DNA from: an uncultured Spirochaetaceae bacterium
GTDB taxonomy: Bacteria; Spirochaetota; Spirochaetia; Treponematales; Treponemataceae
Reading direction: 5' to 3'
Length of the DNA stretch: 37,125 nucleotides
NCBI GenBank assembly: GCA_902778325.1
Contig: CACYWZ010000020.1
Coordinates: forward strand, 1 to 37,125
Every line of letters begins with the position of its first letter. The first letter of the stretch is position 1. Shown piece by piece: positions 24,287-31,211 of this stretch. Position numbers and translations under genes: made by a program. A model generated the notes under the pieces. It had not been told where the DNA came from, searched no databases, and saw only the letters and a list, made by a program, of their open reading frames with translations.

Positions 24287-24298
24287 AACTACGATAAG

Positions 24299-24314
24299 CG
24301 CCCCAGTGCGGGCG
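24299..24314. other. GC-rich hairpin after the XRE gene
   Basis: CGCCC (24299-24303) and GGGCG (24310-24314) form a short stem just after the XRE stop. No T run follows, so it may be a weak terminator or part of an unannotated RNA. Confidence 0.3.
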
Positions 24315-24423
24315 TCCACATAACAAATATTCTCCGTATCCACGGTAAACAGTTTATACTGCAAAAATTGTCAGTGTAAGCTGAACCGTAAATATCTTAA
24401 GCCCTATAATAACATGCTTTTAT

Positions 24424-24466
24424 GCTTTGCCGCAATATTTTACACGGGTACGTGTAAAATCAAAGC
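24424..24466. repeat. Compound inverted repeat between the XRE genes
   Basis: The inner arms ATTTTACACG (24437-24446) and CGTGTAAAAT (24451-24460) are perfect over 10 bp with loop GGTA. Outer arms GCTTTG (24424-24429) and CAAAGC (24461-24466) extend the structure. There is no T run. It could be an operator, a cruciform or the end of a mobile element. No gene is seen in 24287-24567. Confidence 0.55.
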
Positions 24467-24567
24467 CTGTCCAGGGGACTCAGTACTCCGCCGGCACCGC
24501 AGTTCAATACATGGGTGTAAATAATTATGGAAAAATATATCGAAACCGCGTATTTATCAGGGAATAG

Positions 24568-24864
24568 CTTATATTGTACACTATCTTAAAAACTGGTATT
24601 CCAAAACCAACTTTGAGCTGTTATTTGAGTGCTAGAAACACAATGCCGCCTGCTGACATCGCGGTGAGAATTGCAAAAGCTCTGAATGTGTCTGTTGAAT
24701 ACTTGGTAACAGGCAATGACGCAAAATCTGCTCCTGCCGACAGCGAAGCTGCTTCTCCTTTGCACTTCCTCAGTCAAGACCTCAAAACTCTCGGCTGTAC
24801 TGAACTCAATATTATCGCGGCAATGGTACACGCATTAGTAAAGCCGTTGAAATCTGATTTATAA
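24568..24864 (+). pseudogene. N-terminally truncated XRE-family regulator
   Basis: The reading frame opens in mid-domain: TGIPKPTLSCYLSARNTMPP, ADIAVRIAKALNVSVEYLVTG, then a C-terminal tail. Intact relatives have about 30 more residues before the recognition helix. Here an in-frame TAG lies at 24565-24567, and the only start would be a TTG without a ribosome binding site. It is probably a remnant of a second regulator like the one at 24005. Confidence 0.6.
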
Positions 24865-25051
24865 ACTTCTCTTCCCATATTTCCTCATCTGCGAAATAGC
24901 GTTTACAATATAAAATAAACCTCTTCTTACATCACGCTTACCACTTCACAAACCAGCCCTTGATAAACCCATTTTTGCACATTTCAAAAATCTTTTTCGA
25001 CAGTCGGAAAAATCTCAACCGACGCAGAAGATTTTGTGAATACGAAAAAAT

Positions 25052-25092
25052 AAAAAAAGTGGCTAGCAAGTTGATTTGAAATTTACTAGCCA
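25052..25092 (-). terminator. Terminator of the minus-strand XRE gene
   Basis: The arms TGGCTAG (25060-25066) and CTAGCCA (25086-25092) are followed on the minus strand by a run of T. Confidence 0.75.
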
Positions 25093-25100
25093 AGAATGTG

Positions 25101-25475
25101 TTATTGCTTGTTATCTTCGACAGTATTTTCTTTTATAATCCTGTCAATCTCTTTGCGAAAATCACATCTCAAGAGTTTTGCTATCCAGTCCAAGAAATGT
25201 TTTTCGGAACTTTCAAGATTTTGAATGAGAACTTTAGAGCATTTTCCTGAGTTGTCTGTGTCTATTTTAGGAGGCAAGAAAAGTTGTTGCAAAGGAACTC
25301 CTAGAGCGTCTGCTATTTTTTTGACCTTTGTAAGCCGCATGTGTGTAAAACCGTTTTCGATTCTCCTAAGACAGCAAATAGAGATGTCGCTATTGTAAGC
25401 AAGTGTCAACTGTGAAAGATGTTTCTGTTTGCGAAGGCATCTTACGTTATTACTAATTACCTTTGTTAAACTCAT
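25101..25475 (-). CDS. XRE-family transcriptional regulator (124 residues)
   Basis: An N-terminal Cro/CI helix-turn-helix (NVRCLRKQKHLSQLTLAYNS, ICCLRRIENGFTHMRLTKVK, IADALGVPLQQLF) is followed by a linker and a helical C-terminus. The first helix is typical of chromosomal XRE regulators. It is divergent from metY, and the shared upstream region has two TGATACTTTT direct repeats that could be its operator. A role in regulating metY is possible but unproven. Confidence 0.85.
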   Translation of the reverse strand: MSLTKVISNNVRCLRKQKHLSQLTLAYNSDISICCLRRIENGFTHMRLTKVKKIADALGVPLQQLFLPPKIDTDNSGKCSKVLIQNLESSEKHFLDWIAKLLRCDFRKEIDRIIKENTVEDNKQ

Positions 25476-25512
25476 ATAACCCTCGTTAAAAGTAATCTAT
25501 ATATTGTTATTG

Positions 25513-25569
25513 TGATACTTTTATTTTTTGTCAATGATTTTTGCGAAATGTTCAAAATATGATACTTTT
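25513..25569. promoter_or_regulatory. Two direct repeats TGATACTTTT between XRE gene and metY
   Basis: Identical 10-mers at 25513-25522 and 25560-25569 lie 47 bp apart in the divergent region. They could be operator half-sites, and the second lies 22 bp before the metY -35 box. Confidence 0.4.
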
Positions 25570-25590
25570 GTGAAAAAAAAGAAAAACATA

Positions 25591-25619
25591 TTGACAAATA
25601 CCTACCTTTCCTATATGTT
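25591..25619 (+). promoter_or_regulatory. metY promoter
   Basis: TTGACA (25591-25596) and TATGTT (25614-25619) are separated by 17 bp. The leader would be only about 26 nt, with GGAGG before the ATG, so there is no room for a SAM riboswitch. Confidence 0.8.
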
Positions 25620-25651
25620 ATTTAATATCTAAATTACTGGAGGAAGAAATT

Positions 25652-26947
25652 ATGGCAGCAATTACTGATACTTCAAAATGGGGTTTTGAGACAAAGCAAC
25701 TTCACATCGGGCAGGAAAGTGCAGACCCTGCGACAGACTCACGCGCAGTCCCGATTTACCAGACAACGAGTTACGTTTTCCACAACTCAGCGCATGCTGC
25801 GGCTCGCTTTGGCTTGGCTGACGCTGGCAACATTTACGGACGCCTGACAAACACAACGCAGGATGTTTTTGAAAAGCGCATTGCTTCCCTTGAAGGCGGA
25901 GTTGCGGCTTTGGCTGTGGCATCTGGTGCTGCTGCGATTACTTACGCGCTTCAGACGCTGGCGGAAGGCGGCGGACACATCGTTTCACAGAAAACGATTT
26001 ACGGCGGAACTTACAATCTTTTGGCACACACGTTCCCGAATTACGCAATCAATACGACTTTCGTTGATATTCACAATCTTGATGAGGTGAAAAAGGCGAT
26101 TAAACCTGAAACAAAGGCGATTTACGCAGAAGCGCTCGGAAACCCTAATAGCGATATTCCGGACATCGACGCTTTGGCAAAAATTGCTCACGAGAACAAA
26201 ATCCCGCTCGTTGTGGACGCAACTTTTGCAACGCCGTTCCTTTTCCGTCCGATTGAGCACGGCGCGGACATCGTGGTTCATTCAGCGACAAAATTCATCG
26301 GCGGACACGGCACGACGCTCGGCGGTGTTATCGTGGATTCGGGCAAGTTCGATTGGGAAAAAAGCGGAAAGTTTGATTCTTTGACAAAGCCGAACCCAAG
26401 TTATCACGGCATTTCGTTCACGAAGGCTGTTGGTGCGGCTGCGTTCGTTACAAAAATCCGTGCGATTTTGCTCCGCGACACAGGTGCAACGATTTCGCCT
26501 TTCAACGCGTTCTTGCTTTTGCAGGGGCTTGAGACGCTTTCGCTTCGTGTTGAGCGCCACGTTGAGAACACAAAGAAAGTCATCGAGTATCTAAAATCAA
26601 GCCCGTATGTTGAGCATATCAATCACCCGTCGCTTGAAGACCACCCAGACCACGCGCTTTATCAAAAATATTATCCGAATGGTGGCGGCTCGATTTTCAC
26701 GTTTGAAATCAAGGGCGGCGCAAAAGAGGCACAGGACTTCATTGACCGCTTGCAGATTTTCTCGCTTTTGGCGAACGTTGCGGACGTCAAGTCGCTCGTT
26801 ATTCACCCGGCAAGCACGACGCACTCTCAGCTCAACGAGGCGGAGCTGGCAGAGCAGGGCATCAAGCCGAACACAATCCGTCTTTCAATCGGAACGGAAA
26901 CAATCGGCGACATCATCGCTGACCTTGACCAAGCTTTCAAGGGCTGA
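25652..26947 (+). CDS. metY: O-acetylhomoserine sulfhydrylase (MetY-type)
   Basis: This PLP enzyme makes homocysteine from O-acetylhomoserine and sulfide, or uses methanethiol directly. The product has 431 residues, typical of MetY and longer than MetB or MetC. It has the N-terminal TKQLHIGQESADPATDSRAV, the substrate loop IYGRLTNTTQDVFEKRIASL, and the PLP lysine in VVHSATKFIGGHGTT (Lys214). The C-terminus has SLVIHPASTTHSQL and IRLSIGTE. GGAGG precedes the ATG. It is monocistronic and ends at a bidirectional terminator. Confidence 0.97.
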   Translation: MAAITDTSKWGFETKQLHIGQESADPATDSRAVPIYQTTSYVFHNSAHAAARFGLADAGNIYGRLTNTTQDVFEKRIASLEGGVAALAVASGAAAITYALQTLAEGGGHIVSQKTIYGGTYNLLAHTFPNYAINTTFVDIHNLDEVKKAIKPETKAIYAEALGNPNSDIPDIDALAKIAHENKIPLVVDATFATPFLFRPIEHGADIVVHSATKFIGGHGTTLGGVIVDSGKFDWEKSGKFDSLTKPNPSYHGISFTKAVGAAAFVTKIRAILLRDTGATISPFNAFLLLQGLETLSLRVERHVENTKKVIEYLKSSPYVEHINHPSLEDHPDHALYQKYYPNGGGSIFTFEIKGGAKEAQDFIDRLQIFSLLANVADVKSLVIHPASTTHSQLNEAELAEQGIKPNTIRLSIGTETIGDIIADLDQAFKG

Positions 26948-27003
26948 TTGAAACAACCTCCAAATCTTCTATTCATAAGTGCTAAATATCGATGATAAAA
27001 AGC

Positions 27004-27040
27004 AAAAATGCAGTGTTGGATTTTCATCACTGCATTTTTT
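27004..27040. terminator. Bidirectional terminator between metY and the immunity-like gene
   Basis: AAAAATGCAGTG (27004-27015) and CACTGCATTTTT (27028-27039) give a 12-bp perfect stem flanked by A and T runs on the two sides. Confidence 0.9.
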
Positions 27041-27042
27041 TA

Positions 27043-27555
27043 TCATTCATTCTCGTTTTTGCAATCTTCCTCGGCAATCCAAGAGCAAAAAGCACTGTCC
27101 GTGTCGCCCATTTCAACAATTTTAGTCTCATGCGTCATAAAACCAAGTCCGTGCTCATCGTCCCATTTACATGCAAACTCAAATCCAATGTAACACAGAT
27201 TATTCTTTTCAACATTCAAGATATAAACTCGTAGAAGGTCTATTAAATCCCTCAGTTCTTCGGTTGAATCAATGTCTGGCATGTATTCTGGTTTATCATA
27301 TTCATCATAACCATACTGTTCTTGCAGATTTTTGTATTCAGAAAATATTTTTTCCAGAATGCTTTTCAATATTTGTTTCTGATTGTTTTTCAAATACTCG
27401 AATGTATGCAAATGTTTGTCTTGAACAGTTTCGACTTTCTTATCACCGCCGAGAATTACATTCACTTCAACAGGATTACCAAAAAAACTTGACCAATCCT
27501 CCAATACAATTTTTGTTTCCCATCTTCTGTCTGTTTTTCTGAAATCAGCAGCCAT
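27043..27555 (-). CDS. Immunity-like protein (WDxEHGLG type, 170 residues)
   Basis: This acidic cytoplasmic protein has a C-terminal signature IGFEFACKWDDEHGLGFMTH and then MGDTDSAFCSWIAEED. I associate this pattern with DUF6985/DUF2004-like proteins found in polymorphic-toxin immunity regions. The family name is from memory and should be checked. It is the last gene of the immunity row. AAGGAG lies 11 nt before the ATG. Function is inferred from context: protection against a cognate toxin not present here. Confidence 0.6.
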   Translation of the reverse strand: MAADFRKTDRRWETKIVLEDWSSFFGNPVEVNVILGGDKKVETVQDKHLHTFEYLKNNQKQILKSILEKIFSEYKNLQEQYGYDEYDKPEYMPDIDSTEELRDLIDLLRVYILNVEKNNLCYIGFEFACKWDDEHGLGFMTHETKIVEMGDTDSAFCSWIAEEDCKNENE

Positions 27556-27578
27556 TTAGTTTTATTCTCCTTCTTGTT

Positions 27579-27737
27579 TTATGGCAATTTTTCCAAAGAT
27601 TCTGTTTTATTCAAAATTTCTTTGCAACGATATATAGGATAGTCCTTTTTTTATTTTCCAACAACTTTGTTTTCAATCACATAATACAGCCAAGTATTGT
27701 TATTGATGTGCTCAATAACAGTCAGATTGATGCTCAT
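27579..27737 (-). pseudogene. Short broken ORF between immunity-like genes
   Basis: A good ribosome binding site (GGAGGAAGT-ATG) starts a 28-residue frame (MSINLTVIEHINNNTWLYYV, ending VGK). It stops at TAA (27651-27653), and the same frame then continues for 23 more residues (KKDYPIYRCKEILNK onward) to 27579. This looks like one protein interrupted by a stop after an A run. No family is recognised. It is probably a decayed immunity gene. Confidence 0.4.
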
Positions 27738-27809
27738 ACTTCCTCCGAATTATAAAAAAGTATGTATATATATATGCAAGCCCCCTAACGCATATTTTTT
27801 TGAAATTTT

Positions 27810-28367
27810 TCAAAGACCTCTGTTTATATCAAAAACATCGATTTCGTTTTCTTCAAGATAATCTTCAAAACTTTCTGCCCCATTTTTTTCCAAATATTCC
27901 AGCTCGCTTTGAGTTATAAAAAATGCTTCGTAAATTTTGATGTCGCCTTCGATTTCGGAAAAATCTTCGGGAAAAACAAATGGAACCGTAAAATATACAG
28001 CGCGAATGTTATGACTGTTGGCAAACTCTGCATTGATTTTTTCGATTCCCTTGATAAAAGCTCCCTTCCCAAAATCAATCTGGTTTTCTGTGATAAAAAA
28101 CAATGCGTTCATTATTATTGTTAAAAGGACTTCTTCTAGGTTTTCATCAACGTTAAAAACGATTTCGGCTTTGTTTTTGACTTCGCCTACGTATTTTGAA
28201 AAACCGAGCGTTGCAAATGTTTTTAAGCCGTCCAGTACATTTGCGAACTTCAAGGCTTGAATTGGATAGCTTTCTTTGCTTCCAGCAAAAATACTTGCAT
28301 CAGCATAATTGCCCAAGTATTTTTCATAATGCGAAAGGATTTGTTCACCTATATTTTTATTTGCCAT
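27810..28367 (-). CDS. SUFU-domain immunity protein
   Basis: The product has 185 residues. The N-terminal region LDGLKTFATLGFSKYVGEVK, then AEIVFNVDENLEEVLLTIIM and the C-terminal ITQSELEYLEKNGAESFEDY match the suppressor-of-fused-like domain that serves as an immunity protein in bacterial toxin systems. GGGAG lies 9 nt before the ATG at 28367. The gene overlaps the end of the HNH-type toxin frame by 11 nt, the usual toxin/immunity coupling. Its likely role is to bind and block that nuclease. Confidence 0.75.
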   Translation of the reverse strand: MANKNIGEQILSHYEKYLGNYADASIFAGSKESYPIQALKFANVLDGLKTFATLGFSKYVGEVKNKAEIVFNVDENLEEVLLTIIMNALFFITENQIDFGKGAFIKGIEKINAEFANSHNIRAVYFTVPFVFPEDFSEIEGDIKIYEAFFITQSELEYLEKNGAESFEDYLEENEIDVFDINRGL

Positions 28368-28623
28368 TTGCAAAATCTCCCTTTATTCCGTCAAAAATAT
28401 GCTTTTTATTGCACTCAGGACATTGACATCTAACATTTGAATTATAACAATCAAGAACATCTTTTCTGGTATATTTCATGCCTGATGATTTCATATTTTC
28501 TGCTCTTTCAGCCCAAATTGTAGGATAATGATCTAAATCATAGCCTACACGTGTTTTTATTCCATTTTTGGTCTGTACTTGTATTTTCTCCGGAATAACT
28601 TTTCCGCATGTAGGACATATCAT
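28357..28623 (-). CDS. Orphan HNH/Endo VII-like nuclease toxin C-terminus
   Basis: The 88 residues have two CxxC pairs (ICPTCGK at the start, CQCPECNKKH at the end). Between them is GYDLDHYPTIWAERAENM, the DxDH core of HNH-type toxin nucleases, followed by TRKDVLDCYN. Such domains form the toxic tip of polymorphic toxins. The reading frame continues upstream, in the same phase, through a TAA into the shared pre-toxin segment at 28696-28884. The stand-alone ATG (28623) has only a weak ribosome site. Expression as a free toxin is uncertain. Confidence 0.7.
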   Translation of the reverse strand: MICPTCGKVIPEKIQVQTKNGIKTRVGYDLDHYPTIWAERAENMKSSGMKYTRKDVLDCYNSNVRCQCPECNKKHIFDGIKGDFANGK

Positions 28624-28695
28624 TTCACCATTTGAATTTCTTGGAGCATTTTTTTCAGCTATTTTTCTCGTACTTTTTCTAAAAGAACTTCTTTT

Positions 28696-28884
28696 TTATA
28701 ATTTTTCTTCTTTTTCCTTCTTCTCCTCAACTTTCTTCCTCTCCCTCTCATACGGCTCGCTTTTGAGCGGGTCGGCGATTGCGGGCATCACTATGCTGGC
28801 GTCCGCCGCAAGAATCTTTGAGTTGTCGCGCATGCCGATGTCGTTGCAGGTTGTGACCGAAGAAAGGCGAGCGAGAGCTAAAAA
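28696..28884 (-). pseudogene. Pre-toxin fragment 1 (IGxxDNSK...KSEPYERERK), in frame with the HNH toxin
   Basis: The frame opens immediately after the stop of the upstream SUKH-like gene and reads VTTCNDIGMRDNSKILAADA, then MPAIADPLKSEPYERERKKV and a lysine/glutamate tail. It is followed by TAA at 28696-28698. The next 24 codons lead without another stop into the HNH domain. It has no start codon of its own near the beginning. GC is much higher than in the adjacent immunity genes. The sequence is shared with the fragments at 29428-29724 and 30144-30221. Confidence 0.7.
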
Positions 28885-29370
28885 TTACATCATTCCTGTT
28901 TCAATCTGCTCTAATATAATTGACCACCAGTTTTCTTGATTATTCAAAGCCAACTCATCAATTTGTTCAAACTCTGCTTTTATTTTTTGTATGATTTGAG
29001 AAATAGTATCATCATCAGCCGAGTTGATTTCATCTTCATGCAACAAGAAAATTACAATAAAATGTAAAAAAGATTCTAAGTTTTTGTTGATTAATCTTGT
29101 TGGATATTCGTTTTCAAAATCAACAGATATTATTTCATCATTTTTGTTTATGCAAATATTTGTTCCCAAATCTGTTCCAATGATTACAAAATCATCTTCA
29201 TGTTTTAAGGTTTTGAGTTCTTCAATATTGAATTTGATAAAACTCAAAGGCTCTTTTGGTAAGCCTATATCACAAAGGATTTTTTTTGTGTTTTCGGTCA
29301 AATCAAAATTGTTGTAATCTTTTCTTGTATTTAATTTGAATCTGTTTTGCAAGAAATCATAGATGTTCAT
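28885..29370 (-). CDS. SUKH-4-like immunity protein
   Basis: The product has 161 residues. The pattern LPKEPLSFIKFN, FVIIGTDLGTNICINKND and VDFENEYPTRLINKNLESFL matches the SUKH-4 (SMI1/KNR4 superfamily) immunity fold. SUKH proteins neutralise a range of nuclease and deaminase toxins. GGGAG lies about 12 nt upstream of the ATG. The upstream toxin fragment (29428-29724) would be its cognate module by position. Confidence 0.7.
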   Translation of the reverse strand: MNIYDFLQNRFKLNTRKDYNNFDLTENTKKILCDIGLPKEPLSFIKFNIEELKTLKHEDDFVIIGTDLGTNICINKNDEIISVDFENEYPTRLINKNLESFLHFIVIFLLHEDEINSADDDTISQIIQKIKAEFEQIDELALNNQENWWSIILEQIETGMM

Positions 29371-29427
29371 AATTTGTATTTATCTCCCATACTTAAAATA
29401 TTTTTTGAACAGCTTCACTAAGAGATT

Positions 29428-29724
29428 TTATGCCAGCTGTTCTTGATCTTCATATTCAAAAACAGCAACATTTCTTGTAACTTTTATATTATTATCTTTC
29501 CTATAATTAATTGCTTTTTGGCTCAAGTCTGTACTTCCATATTCGACTTGCGTACAAGAACTTGATTTCGGTTTCTCTTCCCCTTTCTTCTCCTCAATCT
29601 GCTTTCTTTCGCGTTCGAAGGGCTCACTTTTCATCAGGTCTGCGATTGTGGGCATGTTGATTGCCATTTCGGCTGCAAGAATTTTGCTGTTGTCGTGAGG
29701 TTGGAATCTTATGTTTTCTTTTGA
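29428..29724 (-). pseudogene. Pre-toxin fragment 2 with truncated toxin end (deaminase-like?)
   Basis: An open frame from 29724 reads FQPHDNSKILAAEMAINMPT, then IADLMKSEPFERERKQIEEK, the same segment as fragment 1. It continues into TDLSQKAINYRKDNN and VTRNVAVFEYEDQ before a TAA at 29428. The last part resembles the beginning of deaminase-fold toxin domains (a '..YR...RNVAVFEY' start), but the catalytic HxE and CxxC parts are missing. An internal ATG at 29667 could start a 79-residue product. A decayed toxin is more likely. Confidence 0.6.
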
Positions 29725-29737
29725 TTATTTACTAATT

Positions 29738-30142
29738 TTAGTAAGCGTGTTTAATATTAATTATTTCATCGTGAACAACATCTATGTCAAATTTGTTTTC
29801 CTCAATGATTTTTTGAATATTTTCTGGTAAGTTATAAAATTCCAAAGGAACTTCTGGTGTTGCTATCCTTGAATAGAGTCTCTCATTTTCACTATAAATG
29901 TCATAACAAAAAATGCCTTTCTGACTCAAAGCAATACTTAATTCTGGCAATTTATTTTTTTCTTCTTCGTTTAGATTATTTAGAAAAAAACTTTCAAGTA
30001 ATTTTGTGTTCTCTTTGCTTTTGCATACAGATTCAGGAACGTTTCCACAGCCAGCAGAAGTACATTCAAAAATGTAGCTGTTTCTATCAATTCCAAACCA
30101 TATAATATCTTCGCATTGTAAATCAATTTCTGTTATACGCAT
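29738..30142 (-). CDS. Small immunity-like protein (134 residues)
   Basis: This acidic protein begins MRITEIDLQCEDIIWFGIDR, followed by FECTSAGCGNVPESVCKSKE and a C-terminal YNLPENIQKIIEENKFDIDV. I have seen this layout in uncharacterised immunity-region proteins but cannot give a family name with confidence. AGGGG lies 7-8 nt before the ATG, inside the end of pre-toxin fragment 3. It is AT-rich like the other immunity genes. Confidence 0.6.
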   Translation of the reverse strand: MRITEIDLQCEDIIWFGIDRNSYIFECTSAGCGNVPESVCKSKENTKLLESFFLNNLNEEEKNKLPELSIALSQKGIFCYDIYSENERLYSRIATPEVPLEFYNLPENIQKIIEENKFDIDVVHDEIINIKHAY

Positions 30143-30143
30143 T

Positions 30144-30221
30144 TTATTTCCCCTTTGAAATTATATCCTTGAACATTTCTTTGCAGTTGTCGTGGGCTCC
30201 TATGTCGTTGCAGGTGGTGAT
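30144..30221 (-). pseudogene. Pre-toxin fragment 3
   Basis: Directly after the stop of the upstream gene, the frame reads ITTCNDIGAHDNCKEMF and ends KDIISKGK-stop, just before the ATG of the next immunity-like gene. The first eleven residues match fragment 1 (VTTCNDIGMRDNSK), and the DNA matches over most of 40 bp. The toxin part has been lost, leaving only the junction. Confidence 0.6.
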
Positions 30222-30225
30222 TTTA

Positions 30226-30567
30226 TTAGTCTTCTATATCTTCTACATAAGCAAGAAAAGTATCTTGTAACTCATTTTCAGTGCTGGCTCCATTTATTGA
30301 GACATTACACTCAAACGATTCTTCTTGCAAACTTGAAGAACCATCTAAAACTCCAAAAATACTTGAAATTGTATCAATCATCACCAACTCGGCAAATTTT
30401 AGCATTTTTTCTCTGTTGTCTGGTGTCAAACTTTTATACAGGGCTAAAGATTTTTTCCAATACTTATCTGTAGCATCTTCAAGATTTGTATTTTCAAGCA
30501 AATCTTTGTATTCATCAATTCCGTCCTTGATGATTGTCTTGTAAAGTTTTTCAATAGATTTCTCCAT
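30226..30567 (-). CDS. Small acidic protein, candidate immunity protein (113 residues)
   Basis: This helical acidic protein (MEKSIEKLYKTIIKDGIDEY, LTPDNREKMLKFAELVMIDT, SSIFGVLDGSSSLQEESFEC) has no signal peptide. No family is recognised with confidence. Its position, acid content and AT richness, plus the toxin fragment that starts 4 nt past its stop, make it a likely immunity gene. The cognate toxin is not present. Confidence 0.55.
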   Translation of the reverse strand: MEKSIEKLYKTIIKDGIDEYKDLLENTNLEDATDKYWKKSLALYKSLTPDNREKMLKFAELVMIDTISSIFGVLDGSSSLQEESFECNVSINGASTENELQDTFLAYVEDIED

Positions 30568-30638
30568 ATTGTCTGATGCTTAATAATCGGAATGAAGATG
30601 CAGTCTTGTTAAAAAATACTATCGCAGCAATATCGCTC

Positions 30639-31199
30639 TCAAAAAAGATATATTTGCTCATTCGGGAGCAATCTTGTAATGTCCTCGTTGTTCTGCATTT
30701 TGCTCCTAAGCGCCCCAACATAATCCGTTATATCCTCAATGCGCAAAATCCACTCATCGATGTATTTTTCCACGCACTTTCCGCGTATTCCCAATTGTAT
30801 CGACCTGTCGCTTTGAGGATTTCCGAAAATATCGCGCTCTGGGTCCCATTGCACTCTTATTTCCGATTCCTTCACCTGCGTTTTCCAATCTTCCTCCGAG
30901 GCAAATACATTCGGATTGTATTTTGATTCAACCGCATTTTTGCAAAGATAATCAAACGCGCTCCGTTTTAAATCAATGCCCAAAATCCGCTCTTGATTTT
31001 CTTTTGTTCCCCAGCCGCTTCTGTACATCATCCACAAAAAAGATGGCTTTATCCAAGTCATTCTTTTTGTATTGAAACTGCTGCCGAACGTTCCGAGCCT
31101 CAACGCCTCATCAGCGATTTTGTCGTTGTACGCCTGATACACACGAATGCTTTCTTCATTAAATACGGCTCTTATTCTATTAACATTGCCTGCTTCCAT
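30639..31199 (-). CDS. DUF4291-family protein
   Basis: The product has 186 residues. It matches DUF4291 along its length: NRIRAVFNEESIRVYQAYND, RMTWIKPSFLWMMYRSGW, RVQWDPERDIFGN, RSIQLGIRGKCVEKYIDEWI. The function of the family is unknown; members are single-domain cytoplasmic proteins found widely in bacteria and fungi. I choose the ATG at 31199, with AAGGAG 8 nt upstream. The longer frame (to 31262) extends into repeat array E and is not used. Confidence 0.9.
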   Translation of the reverse strand: MEAGNVNRIRAVFNEESIRVYQAYNDKIADEALRLGTFGSSFNTKRMTWIKPSFLWMMYRSGWGTKENQERILGIDLKRSAFDYLCKNAVESKYNPNVFASEEDWKTQVKESEIRVQWDPERDIFGNPQSDRSIQLGIRGKCVEKYIDEWILRIEDITDYVGALRSKMQNNEDITRLLPNEQIYLF

Positions 31200-31211
31200 A
31201 TATGATTCTCC

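Noticed and set aside
25620-25651. SAM riboswitch before metY
   Set aside because: The predicted leader is about 26 nt, too short for any known SAM riboswitch.
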